Shown here in pieces: positions 7,495 to 15,197 of a DNA stretch of 33,402 bases. Source of the DNA: Oscillospiraceae bacterium (lineage in GTDB: Bacteria > Bacillota > Clostridia > Oscillospirales > Oscillospiraceae); assembly GCA_016296635.1 (NCBI GenBank), contig JAEDIZ010000012.1, positions 1 through 33,402 on the forward strand. The letters are read 5' to 3'. Every line of letters begins with the position of its first letter. The stretch's first letter is position 1. The translations under genes were made by a program, and so were the position numbers. Below the pieces are notes generated by a model. The model did no database searches, was not told where the DNA came from, and saw only the letters and a list, made by a program, of their open reading frames with translations.

Positions 7495-8934
7495 TCACGA
7501 TTCTGCTTTGGGACTGCCCGCGCCGCCGGAGGGCTTACGACTGCGATGATGGCGGCGATGGGCTGTATGCGGTTTGTTTTCAGAAGAGGCTGCGGCATCT
7601 TTCTTTTCTCCGGCAGGCTTTTCCGCCGTCGGCCGCGGCTTCGCTTCCTGGTTTTTATGCTCTTTGCGTTCCGGCTGTCTGCCGCTCTTCCTGTCGGATT
7701 TTTCCTTCTTCTCCGGTCTCTCCTGCTTTTCGGACCTTTCCTGTGCATCCTTCGGCGTTTTGGATTCCTGTGAACCCTTTCCGCCGCGATGTCCGCGATG
7801 TCTGCGGTGTGCTGCGGCCTTCGAAGTCTGTGCTGCCGTCAGCTGTTCGTTCTGCATTTCCGGAGTCTGCTCCGGCATTTCGTCCGGCTCGGATGCCGGT
7901 TTTGAAATACTGGTCACTGTATCGGAATAGACCAGCTCCGGCAAAACATTGTCTTCCTCTGCAAACTTTCTCTCTGCAGGTCTGGGCTTAGAGGAAATCG
8001 GCGCAAGATCCTTCGGAATGGGCGGATCGTTCTTGCGGGCCTTGCCGCTGCGCAGCACGCAGATGTCGCAGTTGCGGTAGCAGCCGATGTTTTCCGGGTG
8101 ATCCTCCATGCGGACCTTGACGCTCTGCCTGAGCAGGTTTACTTCTGTGATCGTGCCGCGACCGTCGGGCGTATCCACGAAGGATTCCGCCTTCGGTGCC
8201 GTCTTCAGAAGATCCTCATAGGCCTCCTGCTCATATTTAAGGCAGCACATCAGTCTGCCGCAGGTGCCGGAGATCTTCGTCGGGTTCAGGCTGAGATTCT
8301 GCGTCTTTGCCATTTTGATGGATACCGGCTGGAAGTCATCCAGAAATTCCTTGCAGCAGAAGGGTCTGCCGCAGACACCGAGTCCGCCTACCATCTTTGC
8401 CTTGTCGCGTACGCCGATCTGACGCAGTTCGATGCGGGTACGGAACACGGAAGCCAGGTCCTTGACCAGTTCACGGAAATCCACACGGCCGTCCGCCGTG
8501 AAGAAGAAGAGGATCTTGCTGCCGTCAAAGGCGCATTCTGCGGAAACGAGCTGCATTTCCAGTCCATGCTCCGCAATCTTCTGCAGGCATATATCGTACG
8601 CCTTTTTTTCCTTTTCCAGATTCTCGGTGTTGACCCGCTCATCCTGCGCCGTAGCGACACGCAGCACCTTTCTCAGGGGCGGCACGATCTCGCTGGCGGA
8701 AACTTCATGGTTGCCGCCGGCACAGATGCCGTATTCATCGCCGCGGGCGGTGTCGATGATCACATGGTCACCGGCTGCGAGCTGCAGCCCGTCCGGATCA
8801 AAGAAGTAGGTCTTTGCATTGTTGCGAAAGCGAATATCAACCACGCTAATCATGCCGCTGAGTTTCTGTTCGCCCTGCGCAGCGTCGTTTTCAGATGTCT
8901 GCACAAGCTCGGTATCGGGGGTATATTCGTCCAT
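7495..8934 (-). CDS. ricT: RicT (YaaT) family protein with PSP1 domain
   Basis: The first 300 residues match the PSP1/RicT family. They include a cysteine pattern at about 188, 193-194, 225 and 230-231 (VCGRPFCC and TCGRLMCCLKYE) and an additional trio at 285-292 (CYRNCDIC). In Bacillus, RicT with RicA and RicF forms a complex carrying iron-sulfur clusters that steers RNase Y maturation of transcripts and affects sporulation; these cysteines are the expected ligands. Residues from about 296 to 479 are an unusual long, disordered, strongly basic tail of Lys/Glu/Arg/Pro repeats ending in HRRHHRSRKPSGG. This suggests RNA or ribosome contact not seen in the shorter Bacillus protein. AGGAGA precedes the ATG. 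It follows holB, a common neighbour. Confidence 0.92.
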   Translation of the reverse strand: MDEYTPDTELVQTSENDAAQGEQKLSGMISVVDIRFRNNAKTYFFDPDGLQLAAGDHVIIDTARGDEYGICAGGNHEVSASEIVPPLRKVLRVATAQDERVNTENLEKEKKAYDICLQKIAEHGLEMQLVSAECAFDGSKILFFFTADGRVDFRELVKDLASVFRTRIELRQIGVRDKAKMVGGLGVCGRPFCCKEFLDDFQPVSIKMAKTQNLSLNPTKISGTCGRLMCCLKYEQEAYEDLLKTAPKAESFVDTPDGRGTITEVNLLRQSVKVRMEDHPENIGCYRNCDICVLRSGKARKNDPPIPKDLAPISSKPRPAERKFAEEDNVLPELVYSDTVTSISKPASEPDEMPEQTPEMQNEQLTAAQTSKAAAHRRHRGHRGGKGSQESKTPKDAQERSEKQERPEKKEKSDRKSGRQPERKEHKNQEAKPRPTAEKPAGEKKDAAASSENKPHTAHRRHHRSRKPSGGAGSPKAES

Positions 8935-8979
8935 TTGTATCTCCTGTTCTCCGCAAGATGCGGACTGAAAATTGCATTG

Positions 8980-9927
8980 TTATCGCAGACGGATGGTCAG
9001 CCATCCGATGACCGCGCCCACAGAAACGTTTCCGCCCAGATCATCGACAGCCGTCTGCAGATCATTTGCCGCCTGCAGGATCTGCACCGGTGTACGGCTG
9101 CGAAGGATCGCGCTCTCGTTCTGCCCCATTTCCGGCAGACCGCTGCGCACCTCCAGCGCCGACAGCAGTACCTCCCGCATACGTGTCAGGATTGGTATCA
9201 GCTGGTCGCGTTTGAGCTTCTCCATCGGTAAAAGCAGCCGCAGCAGCGCCAGCGTATCGCAGGCGGCATAGCATTCGGCGAACTGCCTTGCCTGCGGAAA
9301 CTCACTTTCCTGCTGCAAAAGTGCCAGCGCAGGGCCGAGATAACCGCCGCTTCTGTGAAGCGCAGCCGCAAAAGCCGATGCCGGCAGCTCCGGGCCGTTC
9401 TTCTGCAGCCAGCGGATGCCCTCCTCCTGCGGCACGGGGCCGAGGTGCAGCTGCGCGCAGCGGCTGCGAATGGTGGGTAGCAGCTTTTCGGCGTTGGTCG
9501 TCAGAATCAGAAAGACGCCATAGACAGGCGGCTCCTCCAAAATTTTGAGCAGCGCATTCTGCGCAGGCTCGCCCATGTCCTGCTCAAGGATGTAGATCTT
9601 CCGCTTTCCCTCGTTCGGACGAAGGAAAACGTCCGCACGCATCTCGCGGATCACATCCACGGAAATCATCTTATGTTCGGGATCATTCACCGTAATGACA
9701 TCCGGATGTACATTTCCCATGACCTTTCTGCAGGCAGCGCAGACACCGCAGGGAAGCCTTCCCTCACCTGTGCATTGCATGGCGGCGGCCATCTGCCGGG
9801 CAAGGGTGTGCCGTCCGGAGCCTGCAGGCCCGCAGAGGGCATAGCTGTGCAGGATTTTTTCTTCCGAAAAGGCAGCATGAAGCCGCGTTTTCAGCGCATC
9901 ATTTCCAAGAAATGAACCGAACTCCAT
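8980..9927 (-). CDS. holB: DNA polymerase III delta-prime subunit
   Basis: A 315-residue clamp-loader AAA+ protein. Features in order: a P-loop-like GPAGSGRHT at about 33-41, in which the usual Lys is Arg so ATP binding is doubtful, as in several delta-prime proteins; a four-Cys zinc module (Cys 52, 60, 63, 66); DVIREMRADVFLRPNEGKRKIYILEQ; the NALLKILEEPP block; and the SRC arginine-finger motif at about 156. It would act in the clamp loader that places the sliding clamp on DNA at the replication fork. AAGGAG precedes the ATG. A possible -10 (TATGAT, 9972-9977) lies upstream, with a poor -35. It is 45 bases ahead of ricT. Confidence 0.93.
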   Translation of the reverse strand: MEFGSFLGNDALKTRLHAAFSEEKILHSYALCGPAGSGRHTLARQMAAAMQCTGEGRLPCGVCAACRKVMGNVHPDVITVNDPEHKMISVDVIREMRADVFLRPNEGKRKIYILEQDMGEPAQNALLKILEEPPVYGVFLILTTNAEKLLPTIRSRCAQLHLGPVPQEEGIRWLQKNGPELPASAFAAALHRSGGYLGPALALLQQESEFPQARQFAECYAACDTLALLRLLLPMEKLKRDQLIPILTRMREVLLSALEVRSGLPEMGQNESAILRSRTPVQILQAANDLQTAVDDLGGNVSVGAVIGWLTIRLR

Positions 9928-10275
9928 TGTCTGCTCCTTCCGTCAGCAATACTTTCCTAATTTTGCAGTATATCATAATTTTTCGCCGTATGCCACAACT
10001 TTTTTCGCTGCTTTGCTATGCAAAAGGCTCCCGGAAAACCGGGAGCCCCAGCTTGTCGAAAAATCTCGTAGCGTTCGTGCCCGCAGGTGCGAAGAAGTAA
10101 AATCATTTTTCACGGGAGCCCCTGCTCTCGGGAAAAATACTTATCAGGATGCGAGTGTGAATTTTGTTCGCCGTTGGCGGACAAAACTTTGCGCGAGCAG
10201 ACTGCAGGCTTTTTGTCAAAAAAGCTCTGCCTTTTTTGACAGTCTCAGGCTCCCGGAAAACCGGGAGCCCTGCGT
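9928..10275. repeat. Intergenic region with two identical palindromes
   Basis: No gene is present. An identical 22-base palindrome, GGCTCCCGG-AAAA-CCGGGAGCC, occurs at 10026-10047 and again at 10248-10269, the second only six bases past the spoVT-derived stop codon. Between them lie a partial copy (CGGGAGCCCCTGCTCTCGGG, near 10119) and a further hairpin (TGTCAAAAAA at 10214-10223 with its complement at 10232-10241). The palindromes can act as terminators for the recombinase-spoVT transcript. The flanked 200 bases may be a dispersed intergenic repeat unit. About 100 bases nearest holB hold its probable promoter. Confidence 0.6.
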
Positions 10276-10731
10276 TCAGTTTTCCATCTGTCTGCCGAGA
10301 AAGCCCGCCACGGTCTGCACCAGCTTCTGCTCGGATTCACCCAAAGGCTTCTCTCCCTCCTCAAGAAGCAGCATCACGCAGCCCATAAGATCGCCCTCGG
10401 AGAGGATCGGAGCAGCAACGCCGAGATGCCATCGGTCGCTGCCCTGCACCGCGTGTACCTTTCCCTCGCCTTCCATCCAGCGATAGATGCGCCGGGATTC
10501 CATCAGCTGTTCCAGCTCCTGCGAGCTGCGCTTTTCCAGCAGCTCGCGCTTCGGTGCACCACAGACCGCAATGACCGAGTCGCGGTCTGCCACGGCTGCC
10601 ACATGGCCCGTATTCTTGCCGATGGAGTCCACGATCTGTGCGGCAAAGTCCGTCAGATCGCCCATGGGTGAATACTTTTTGAATATGACCTCGCCGTCCT
10701 TTTCCGTGTAAATCTCCAGCGGGTCACCGTC
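10276..10731 (-). pseudogene. spoVT: 3' part of spoVT (GAF domain), fused to the recombinase
   Basis: The last 151 codons of the recombinase frame encode the C-terminal part of stage V sporulation protein T, from about residue 30 of the Bacillus protein. They start at DGDPLEIYTEKDGEVIFKKYSP, the end of the AbrB-like swapped-hairpin domain, run through the GAF sensor domain and end in VAGFLGRQME, the typical SpoVT ending. The N-terminal DNA-binding half (expected VIPKEIRR region) is absent here and elsewhere in the window. SpoVT controls sigma-G-dependent forespore genes; without its DNA-binding half this fragment should not act as a regulator. The junction with the mobile element is near 10731. 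Confidence 0.9.
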
Positions 10732-12435
10732 ACTGATAACATTGGCACGGAAAACCCGGTCAGGATGGTTTTTGCTCGACTGGGTGACGGTCATTTGATC
10801 GTTTTCCGTGCCGAAATTAAAATTTACGGCGTCCTCCATGGAATCGGTGTGCAGAAGCGCGTCAATGTCGTTTTGGAGCTTCACTTCGAGGTGGTCTTCA
10901 AACACGAAAATTTTCTGAATGATGAGTTCCAGATCAGTGCGCTCCAGATTGTCCTTTTCAAGAATGTCGCGGAACACATCCAGCGCCGTCTTTGCTACGC
11001 GGTTGACCTGAATGATGGTGTTGCGCTTGTCGGACAAAAGGTCAATCTGGTGATTGATTCCCTCAATCTTCTTTTGAAGCTCTGCTTCCATCCGGTCGTA
11101 GGTTTCCTCCAACAGCGCTTCCTGCTCCGGGTGCTTCATGATATCCCGGATGCGCTGGCGCTTCGTGACCCGCAGTTCCTCCTGCAGATCATCCAACACC
11201 TCGGCAAGATGGTCGGCAGACTGCTCGGTTTCCACGATGTCGTCGTTCTCGCGGGCTAAATCGGCGTTGAGCTGGGCGATCATGCTCTCGGAATTATCAT
11301 ACACCTTGCGGACGTAGCGTTTCAGAAGCTCATCCAGTTTATCTACGCGGATGTGGTGAGCCGTACAGCCGGAGAGGCCGCGCCGGTGATAGGTGCCGCA
11401 GGTGTAGGCGGGAGCCAAGTCCCGGCGGCTCATGGCGAACATGGGACTGCCGCAGTCTCCGCAGACAAGGAAACCGGAGTACACATTGTCGTTTTTCTTC
11501 ACGCCCCGATAGTTGGAGGTCGTGCGGCTCTCCCGCAGGGCGCGGGTGGTGGCAAAGGTGCGGTAGTCGATGATGGGCTGATGATGGTTCTCAATGACGA
11601 TGTGCTCGCCCTCATCTCGCTTCACGTCTTTGCCGTTGATCTTGGTACGGGTGTACTTACCCTGCCGCAGGGTGCCAATATAGAAATCGTTGTCCAAAAT
11701 GCCTTGAACGGTAACGATCGCCCATGCCGCTTTCACTTCCCGGTGATAGGCTTTGCCTTTTGCTTCTTTGCGCATCTGCTCGCACATCCGCGGCGTAGGA
11801 ATGCCCTCGTCGGTCAGATGGTTGGCGATTTTCTTATAGCCCCAGCCCTCATTATTATAGAGGTCAAAGATTTTGCGCACGATCTCCGCTTCTGTGGGGA
11901 CGATCTCAAATTCCTGCGAATCGTTGATGATATAGCCGTAGGGCGCGGCGCAGATCCACTGCCCGTCCTGCTGACGGTGCTTGATGACGTTCCGCACTTT
12001 TTTGGAAGTGTCCGTGACGGGCATTTCGTTGATGAGGAACTGGAATTGGATTTTTAGCCAGTCATCGTCATTGGGGAAGTCGATGCCGTCACCGATGGAG
12101 ATGATGCGCACCCCCGCGTCGCGCAGGTCTTCCAGTTCCACAAGCCCCCGGCTGTTGCGGCGGGAGAAGCGGGAGAAGTCCTTGACAACGAGAATATCGT
12201 ATTTGTGCGACATGAGCCCGCGCCGCATCTCCTGATACCCCTCGCGCTGTTCAAAGGTGTAGCCGGAGCGGTCGCGGTCTTCAAAAAAAGTGAGCGTGCT
12301 GCCCGGAAATCTTGTTTTTACGAAGTCCGAAAGGATGGCTTTCTGGTTTTCGATGGAAACATTGTCCCGATCCAGCTCATCATCCACGGAAATGCGGCAG
12401 TAACCCGCAATATCAAATGTTTCAGTCATGGTCAT
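10276..12435 (-). CDS. Large serine recombinase fused in frame to SpoVT C-terminus
   Basis: The 719-residue frame has two origins. Residues 1 to about 568 are a large serine recombinase: catalytic block GYCRIS with Ser at 16, SIENQKAIL, DRSGYT, VVKDFSRFSRRN, a recombinase domain (YGYIINDSQEF...IANHLTDEGIPTP), a zinc ribbon (CGDCGSPMF...CGTY...GCTAHHI) and a long coiled coil. From about 569 it is SpoVT. Such enzymes carry out site-specific integration and excision, and a recombinase frame running into a host gene marks the attachment site. The start ATG overlaps the rhuM-family stop as ATGA, so translation is coupled. The tail is probably added by integration rather than native to the enzyme. 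Confidence 0.92.
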   Translation of the reverse strand: MTMTETFDIAGYCRISVDDELDRDNVSIENQKAILSDFVKTRFPGSTLTFFEDRDRSGYTFEQREGYQEMRRGLMSHKYDILVVKDFSRFSRRNSRGLVELEDLRDAGVRIISIGDGIDFPNDDDWLKIQFQFLINEMPVTDTSKKVRNVIKHRQQDGQWICAAPYGYIINDSQEFEIVPTEAEIVRKIFDLYNNEGWGYKKIANHLTDEGIPTPRMCEQMRKEAKGKAYHREVKAAWAIVTVQGILDNDFYIGTLRQGKYTRTKINGKDVKRDEGEHIVIENHHQPIIDYRTFATTRALRESRTTSNYRGVKKNDNVYSGFLVCGDCGSPMFAMSRRDLAPAYTCGTYHRRGLSGCTAHHIRVDKLDELLKRYVRKVYDNSESMIAQLNADLARENDDIVETEQSADHLAEVLDDLQEELRVTKRQRIRDIMKHPEQEALLEETYDRMEAELQKKIEGINHQIDLLSDKRNTIIQVNRVAKTALDVFRDILEKDNLERTDLELIIQKIFVFEDHLEVKLQNDIDALLHTDSMEDAVNFNFGTENDQMTVTQSSKNHPDRVFRANVISDGDPLEIYTEKDGEVIFKKYSPMGDLTDFAAQIVDSIGKNTGHVAAVADRDSVIAVCGAPKRELLEKRSSQELEQLMESRRIYRWMEGEGKVHAVQGSDRWHLGVAAPILSEGDLMGCVMLLLEEGEKPLGESEQKLVQTVAGFLGRQMEN

Positions 12436-13448
12436 TCACCCTTGAGATACTTTTCAGTCTGGCGGTCAAACTCCGAGATATATTCCGCATCCTGTTTTTT
12501 GCGGAATTCTTCATAGATTGCACCGACCTTTTTCACCGCAGCTGCATGGGAGATCGTTCCCTTGCTGTCCAACACAGTCTGTCGGTTGAATTGAAGAAAG
12601 CGGTCTGTTTCCGAAAGCCAGTCCTGCATGGACATGGGCCGTTCTTCCTCTGCAGTCAGCTCCGCAAAGTCGATAAACATGGTGACGAGCCGGTTCAGGC
12701 GGGAAAGCTCTTTCTCATTCAGATAGTTTTTTGCGACCAGCGTATCGCTTTTCAGGATTTTGCCGTCCGGTGCGCCTTTCCATGTGGTCAATCCCATGGT
12801 CGGGCTGTCGAGAGAGGCTCGCTCTGCAATCAGCTCCGCAGCGGTTTTCCCGGTAACAGCAACATGGAGCTTGTTCTGCACAAACGAGTAAAATGCCTTG
12901 GTGGTCTCGCAGCTTTTATCGTAGTCGTAGCTGCACTGTTCAAAGACATCCGCGATTTTCTGATAAGCGCGGCGCTCACTGGCACGGATTTCCCGGATGC
13001 GCTCCAGCAGTTCGTCAAAGTAATCTTTGCCGAAGGGTCTGCCGTTTTTCATCATTTCGTCATTGAGGACGAAGCCCTTTTGGATGTATTCTTTCAGGGT
13101 TCTGGTCGCCCATTGGCGGAATCGGGTAGCTTTCCTGCTGTTTACGCGATAGCCCACGGCGATGATGGCATCGAGGTTATAATGATCCAGAGTACGATGA
13201 ATCGTTCGTCCGCCCTCGTCTTGAACTATTTCCATTTTGGAAACAGTTGCATCCCGCATGAGTTCTTCTTCTTCATAGATGTTCTGCAAGTGCTTGGAAA
13301 TGGCAGGGACATTTACATCAAACAACTCCGCCATAGCTTTCTGCGTCAGCCAAAAAGTTTCGTCCCGAAAGAGCACATTCACAAATTCTTTTTCGCTTTC
13401 ATCACTATAAAGAAGGATCTCGCCTTGATTGATCATTTCATTTTCCAT
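12432..13448 (-). CDS. RhuM-family (virulence RhuM-like) protein
   Basis: A 338-residue protein of the RhuM family. The N-terminus has a DNA-binding-like segment (RDETFWLTQKAMAELFDVNVPAISKHLQNIYEEEEL), followed by the signature HYNLDAIIAVGYRVNSRKATRFRQWAT and then a mostly helical C-terminal half. The family name comes from a Salmonella pathogenicity-island gene, but its biochemical role is unsettled; association with mobile elements is common. AGGAGG precedes the ATG. Its TGA overlaps the ATG of the recombinase, so the two proteins are made together. A regulatory or accessory role in recombination is possible, but this is inference. Confidence 0.85.
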   Translation of the reverse strand: MENEMINQGEILLYSDESEKEFVNVLFRDETFWLTQKAMAELFDVNVPAISKHLQNIYEEEELMRDATVSKMEIVQDEGGRTIHRTLDHYNLDAIIAVGYRVNSRKATRFRQWATRTLKEYIQKGFVLNDEMMKNGRPFGKDYFDELLERIREIRASERRAYQKIADVFEQCSYDYDKSCETTKAFYSFVQNKLHVAVTGKTAAELIAERASLDSPTMGLTTWKGAPDGKILKSDTLVAKNYLNEKELSRLNRLVTMFIDFAELTAEEERPMSMQDWLSETDRFLQFNRQTVLDSKGTISHAAAVKKVGAIYEEFRKKQDAEYISEFDRQTEKYLKGE

Positions 13449-13484
13449 TTGTACTGCCTCCTGTTTTATCCGAGTCCATTCAGC

Positions 13485-13622
13485 TTATTTTGATGCGCTA
13501 TTGATACGCTTTTTCCTGACCGCTGTCCGTATTTTCGTCTGTACGATATTTTCGTACAATTCGGCTTCGCCCAATTCTTTCATAATAATGCGACTTCGCT
13601 TTATCTTCTTTTTGCATTTCAT
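13485..13622 (-). CDS. Possible small ORF (45 residues) upstream of rhuM-like gene
   Basis: In the 308-base gap between the rhuM-like gene and the next upstream gene, a minus-strand frame opens at ATG 13622 (a second ATG is at 13583) and ends with TAA at 13485. It encodes a very basic peptide (MKELGEAELYENIVQTKIR... from the second start). Neither ATG has a recognisable ribosome site, so expression is doubtful. The frame contains the palindrome at 13540-13558. The rest of this gap is AT-rich and must hold the promoter for the rhuM-recombinase pair. Confidence 0.3.
   Translation of the reverse strand: MKCKKKIKRSRIIMKELGEAELYENIVQTKIRTAVRKKRINSASK
13540..13558. promoter_or_regulatory. Palindrome upstream of rhuM-recombinase pair
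   Basis: TGTACGA-TATTT-TCGTACA is a perfect 7-base inverted repeat, about 90 bases upstream of the rhuM-like start. It has no T run, so a protein-binding site is more likely than a terminator. Confidence 0.35.
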
Positions 13623-13756
13623 TTACAGACAATATTGTATCACTGTTTATTACAGATTTCAATAGAATCCGCGAAATTTGTGAAAAAGTTTACAGCTTGG
13701 GAAAGGACGCCGCTTTATGCGACGCCCTTTCCATCTTTATCTGTTCTCCGAATGTC

Positions 13757-14101
13757 TTATAGCTCCGGTCCCGCCCGTTTTGCAAGCTTTGCAGGTTTTG
13801 TGCCTTTCGTCTGTTCGCGGAGAGTCTGCAGCTTTTCCAACACGGACGGCTTGTCGGGGTTGGCCTCCCGCGCCCGACGTACTTCCAGCTCTGCCAGTCT
13901 CTTTTTATTATAGGCGAGCAGATCGAGCGTCCCCTGATACAGATCTTTCTCGCCGGACTCGAATACAGTGACAAAATAGCCCTTCTTTTTCCATTCGGCG
14001 TAAACGTCTTTCAGCTGCGCCCGGAGCTGCGGATCGTTTTTCTCTGCCCTGGTCAGCCAGATTTCCACATCCTTGGTTTTATCTAAAACATTCATTTCCA
14101 T
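13757..14101 (-). CDS. Conserved hypothetical protein of mobilizable elements
   Basis: The frame runs to GPEL and a TAA at 13757. The ATG at 14101 is chosen because AAGGAG lies ten bases upstream; a GTG at 14108 touches the ribosome site and ATG 14095 is an alternative. The protein has about 114 residues, soluble and charged: MNVLDKTKDVEIWLTRAEK, KKKGYFVTVFESGEKDLYQGTLDLLAYNKKRLAELEVRR, then a basic tail. I associate this type with genes just downstream of MobV relaxases in Clostridial elements; function unknown. It follows the relaxase by about 30 bases in the same direction and may be an accessory mobilization protein. Confidence 0.65.
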   Translation of the reverse strand: MEMNVLDKTKDVEIWLTRAEKNDPQLRAQLKDVYAEWKKKGYFVTVFESGEKDLYQGTLDLLAYNKKRLAELEVRRAREANPDKPSVLEKLQTLREQTKGTKPAKLAKRAGPEL

Positions 14102-14131
14102 GTGATTCACGCTCCTTTACCACTATTTTCC

Positions 14132-15088
14132 TCAGCTTTCCTGCGATTTATTCCGCTGATTCCGTTCCGCCGCATTCGGAATTTCCTTCGGGATGCTGTC
14201 CACCAGCGCGTGAAGGTCGCGGAGTTCCTGCTCCATACCGGCATATTTCACCTGATTGGAAATTTTCTCCCTGCGTCGGTTATCCGCAATCTCCAGCTTC
14301 TTTTCAAGTTCCGCATTTTCCTCGGTCAGTTCCCTATAAAGCCGGTCATATTTCTTCAACTTCGTCCGCAGAGCCTCTGCCGCGGGGACAAATCTTCCTA
14401 AAAGCTCGTCCAGCTCCTTTGTTTTATCCTTCTTATTGAAAGGATTGGTGTCAGCAAGGATTTGGAGCATTTGCTCCTTCATACGGCTTAAATGCACCGC
14501 TTCCTTGTAGAGCCTCGGCGGGATGTGCTGCCGTCCGGTCTCACCGGCACTCTCTCCACGTTCCAGCTCCGGGTACTTTTTGACCATGTGTTTCCAGAAC
14601 TCGTCCTGCCACCAAGTCAACTTTTTCTTGTTGCCGACGATATCCTTGGCGCTGAGCCGCCCATCCTCGGTCAACGGGACAAAGCAAAGGTGCATATGGG
14701 GCGTTTTCTCGTCCATATGCACCACGGCAGATATGATTGTTTTTTCATTCTGATGTGCCTTGATGAAGCCCAAAGCATAGGTGAAATATTCCTTGACCTC
14801 AACTCGTTTCTTACCCTTGAAAAACTCTGGGCTGGCGGTCACCAGAGCTTCCACCACGCGCACGCTGTCCGAGCGTGTCCGGCAGCCCGCTTCCGCTATC
14901 TGCTTCTCGGCTTCTGCGCGGTAGCTTCGCTGTGGCGTGACAAGGTGGAAATTGCGGTTGCTCCGGCTTGTATCCACGTCGGGATTGCTGGCGTATTTTT
15001 CCTTCGTCCGTTCGTTGTGGGCTTCGATGTGCCCGATCTCCGGGCCTTTATATTTGGCGAATCGTAAGATTCCGTATTGTGCTTTCAA
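14132..15088 (-). CDS. MobV-family relaxase (Mob/Pre)
   Basis: A 318-residue plasmid mobilization/recombination protein. It begins MKAQYGILRFAKYKGPEIGH and has HNERTKEKYASNPDVD, characteristic of MobV proteins, and the catalytic metal-binding motif VHMDEKTPHMHLCFVPL at about residue 123, with the HxDExxPHxH arrangement intact. The C-terminal third is a charged coiled coil. The start is TTG at 15088, preceded by GGAGGG at five bases; no better ATG is available. The enzyme nicks one strand at oriT and leads it into the recipient using a helper's transfer machinery. The repeat-rich region just upstream (15127-15180) is the natural oriT or origin candidate. Confidence 0.93.
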   Translation of the reverse strand: MKAQYGILRFAKYKGPEIGHIEAHNERTKEKYASNPDVDTSRSNRNFHLVTPQRSYRAEAEKQIAEAGCRTRSDSVRVVEALVTASPEFFKGKKRVEVKEYFTYALGFIKAHQNEKTIISAVVHMDEKTPHMHLCFVPLTEDGRLSAKDIVGNKKKLTWWQDEFWKHMVKKYPELERGESAGETGRQHIPPRLYKEAVHLSRMKEQMLQILADTNPFNKKDKTKELDELLGRFVPAAEALRTKLKKYDRLYRELTEENAELEKKLEIADNRRREKISNQVKYAGMEQELRDLHALVDSIPKEIPNAAERNQRNKSQES

Positions 15089-15126
15089 ATTTACCCTCCT
15101 GAAATTTGCAGTAACTTTTCAAAAGT

Positions 15127-15180
15127 GCCGTACAAGCGTACATCCGTCTCAGAAACGGTACATTGGTACACTTGTACGGC
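15127..15180. repeat. Iteron-like and inverted repeats, candidate oriT or replication origin
   Basis: Between the helicase stop and the relaxase start, a 15-base inverted repeat with one mismatch (15127-15141 and 15166-15180) encloses a smaller CCGT/ACGG hairpin. GTAC recurs at 15130, 15138, 15158, 15166 and 15174, giving 8-base steps (GTACAAGC, GTACATCC, GTACATTG, GTACACTT). MobV relaxases usually nick within inverted repeats upstream of their own gene, while regular short repeats are typical initiator-binding iterons. Either role fits; nothing in the sequence fixes the nick site. Confidence 0.6.
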
Positions 15181-15197
15181 TGTTTTCACTTGGCGGC

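Noticed and set aside
10276..12435. The recombinase-SpoVT junction as an assembly chimera
   Set aside because: The frame continues without a break, the SpoVT similarity begins at a sensible point and the holB-side context is consistent, so integration is the simpler explanation, although reads were not available to prove it.
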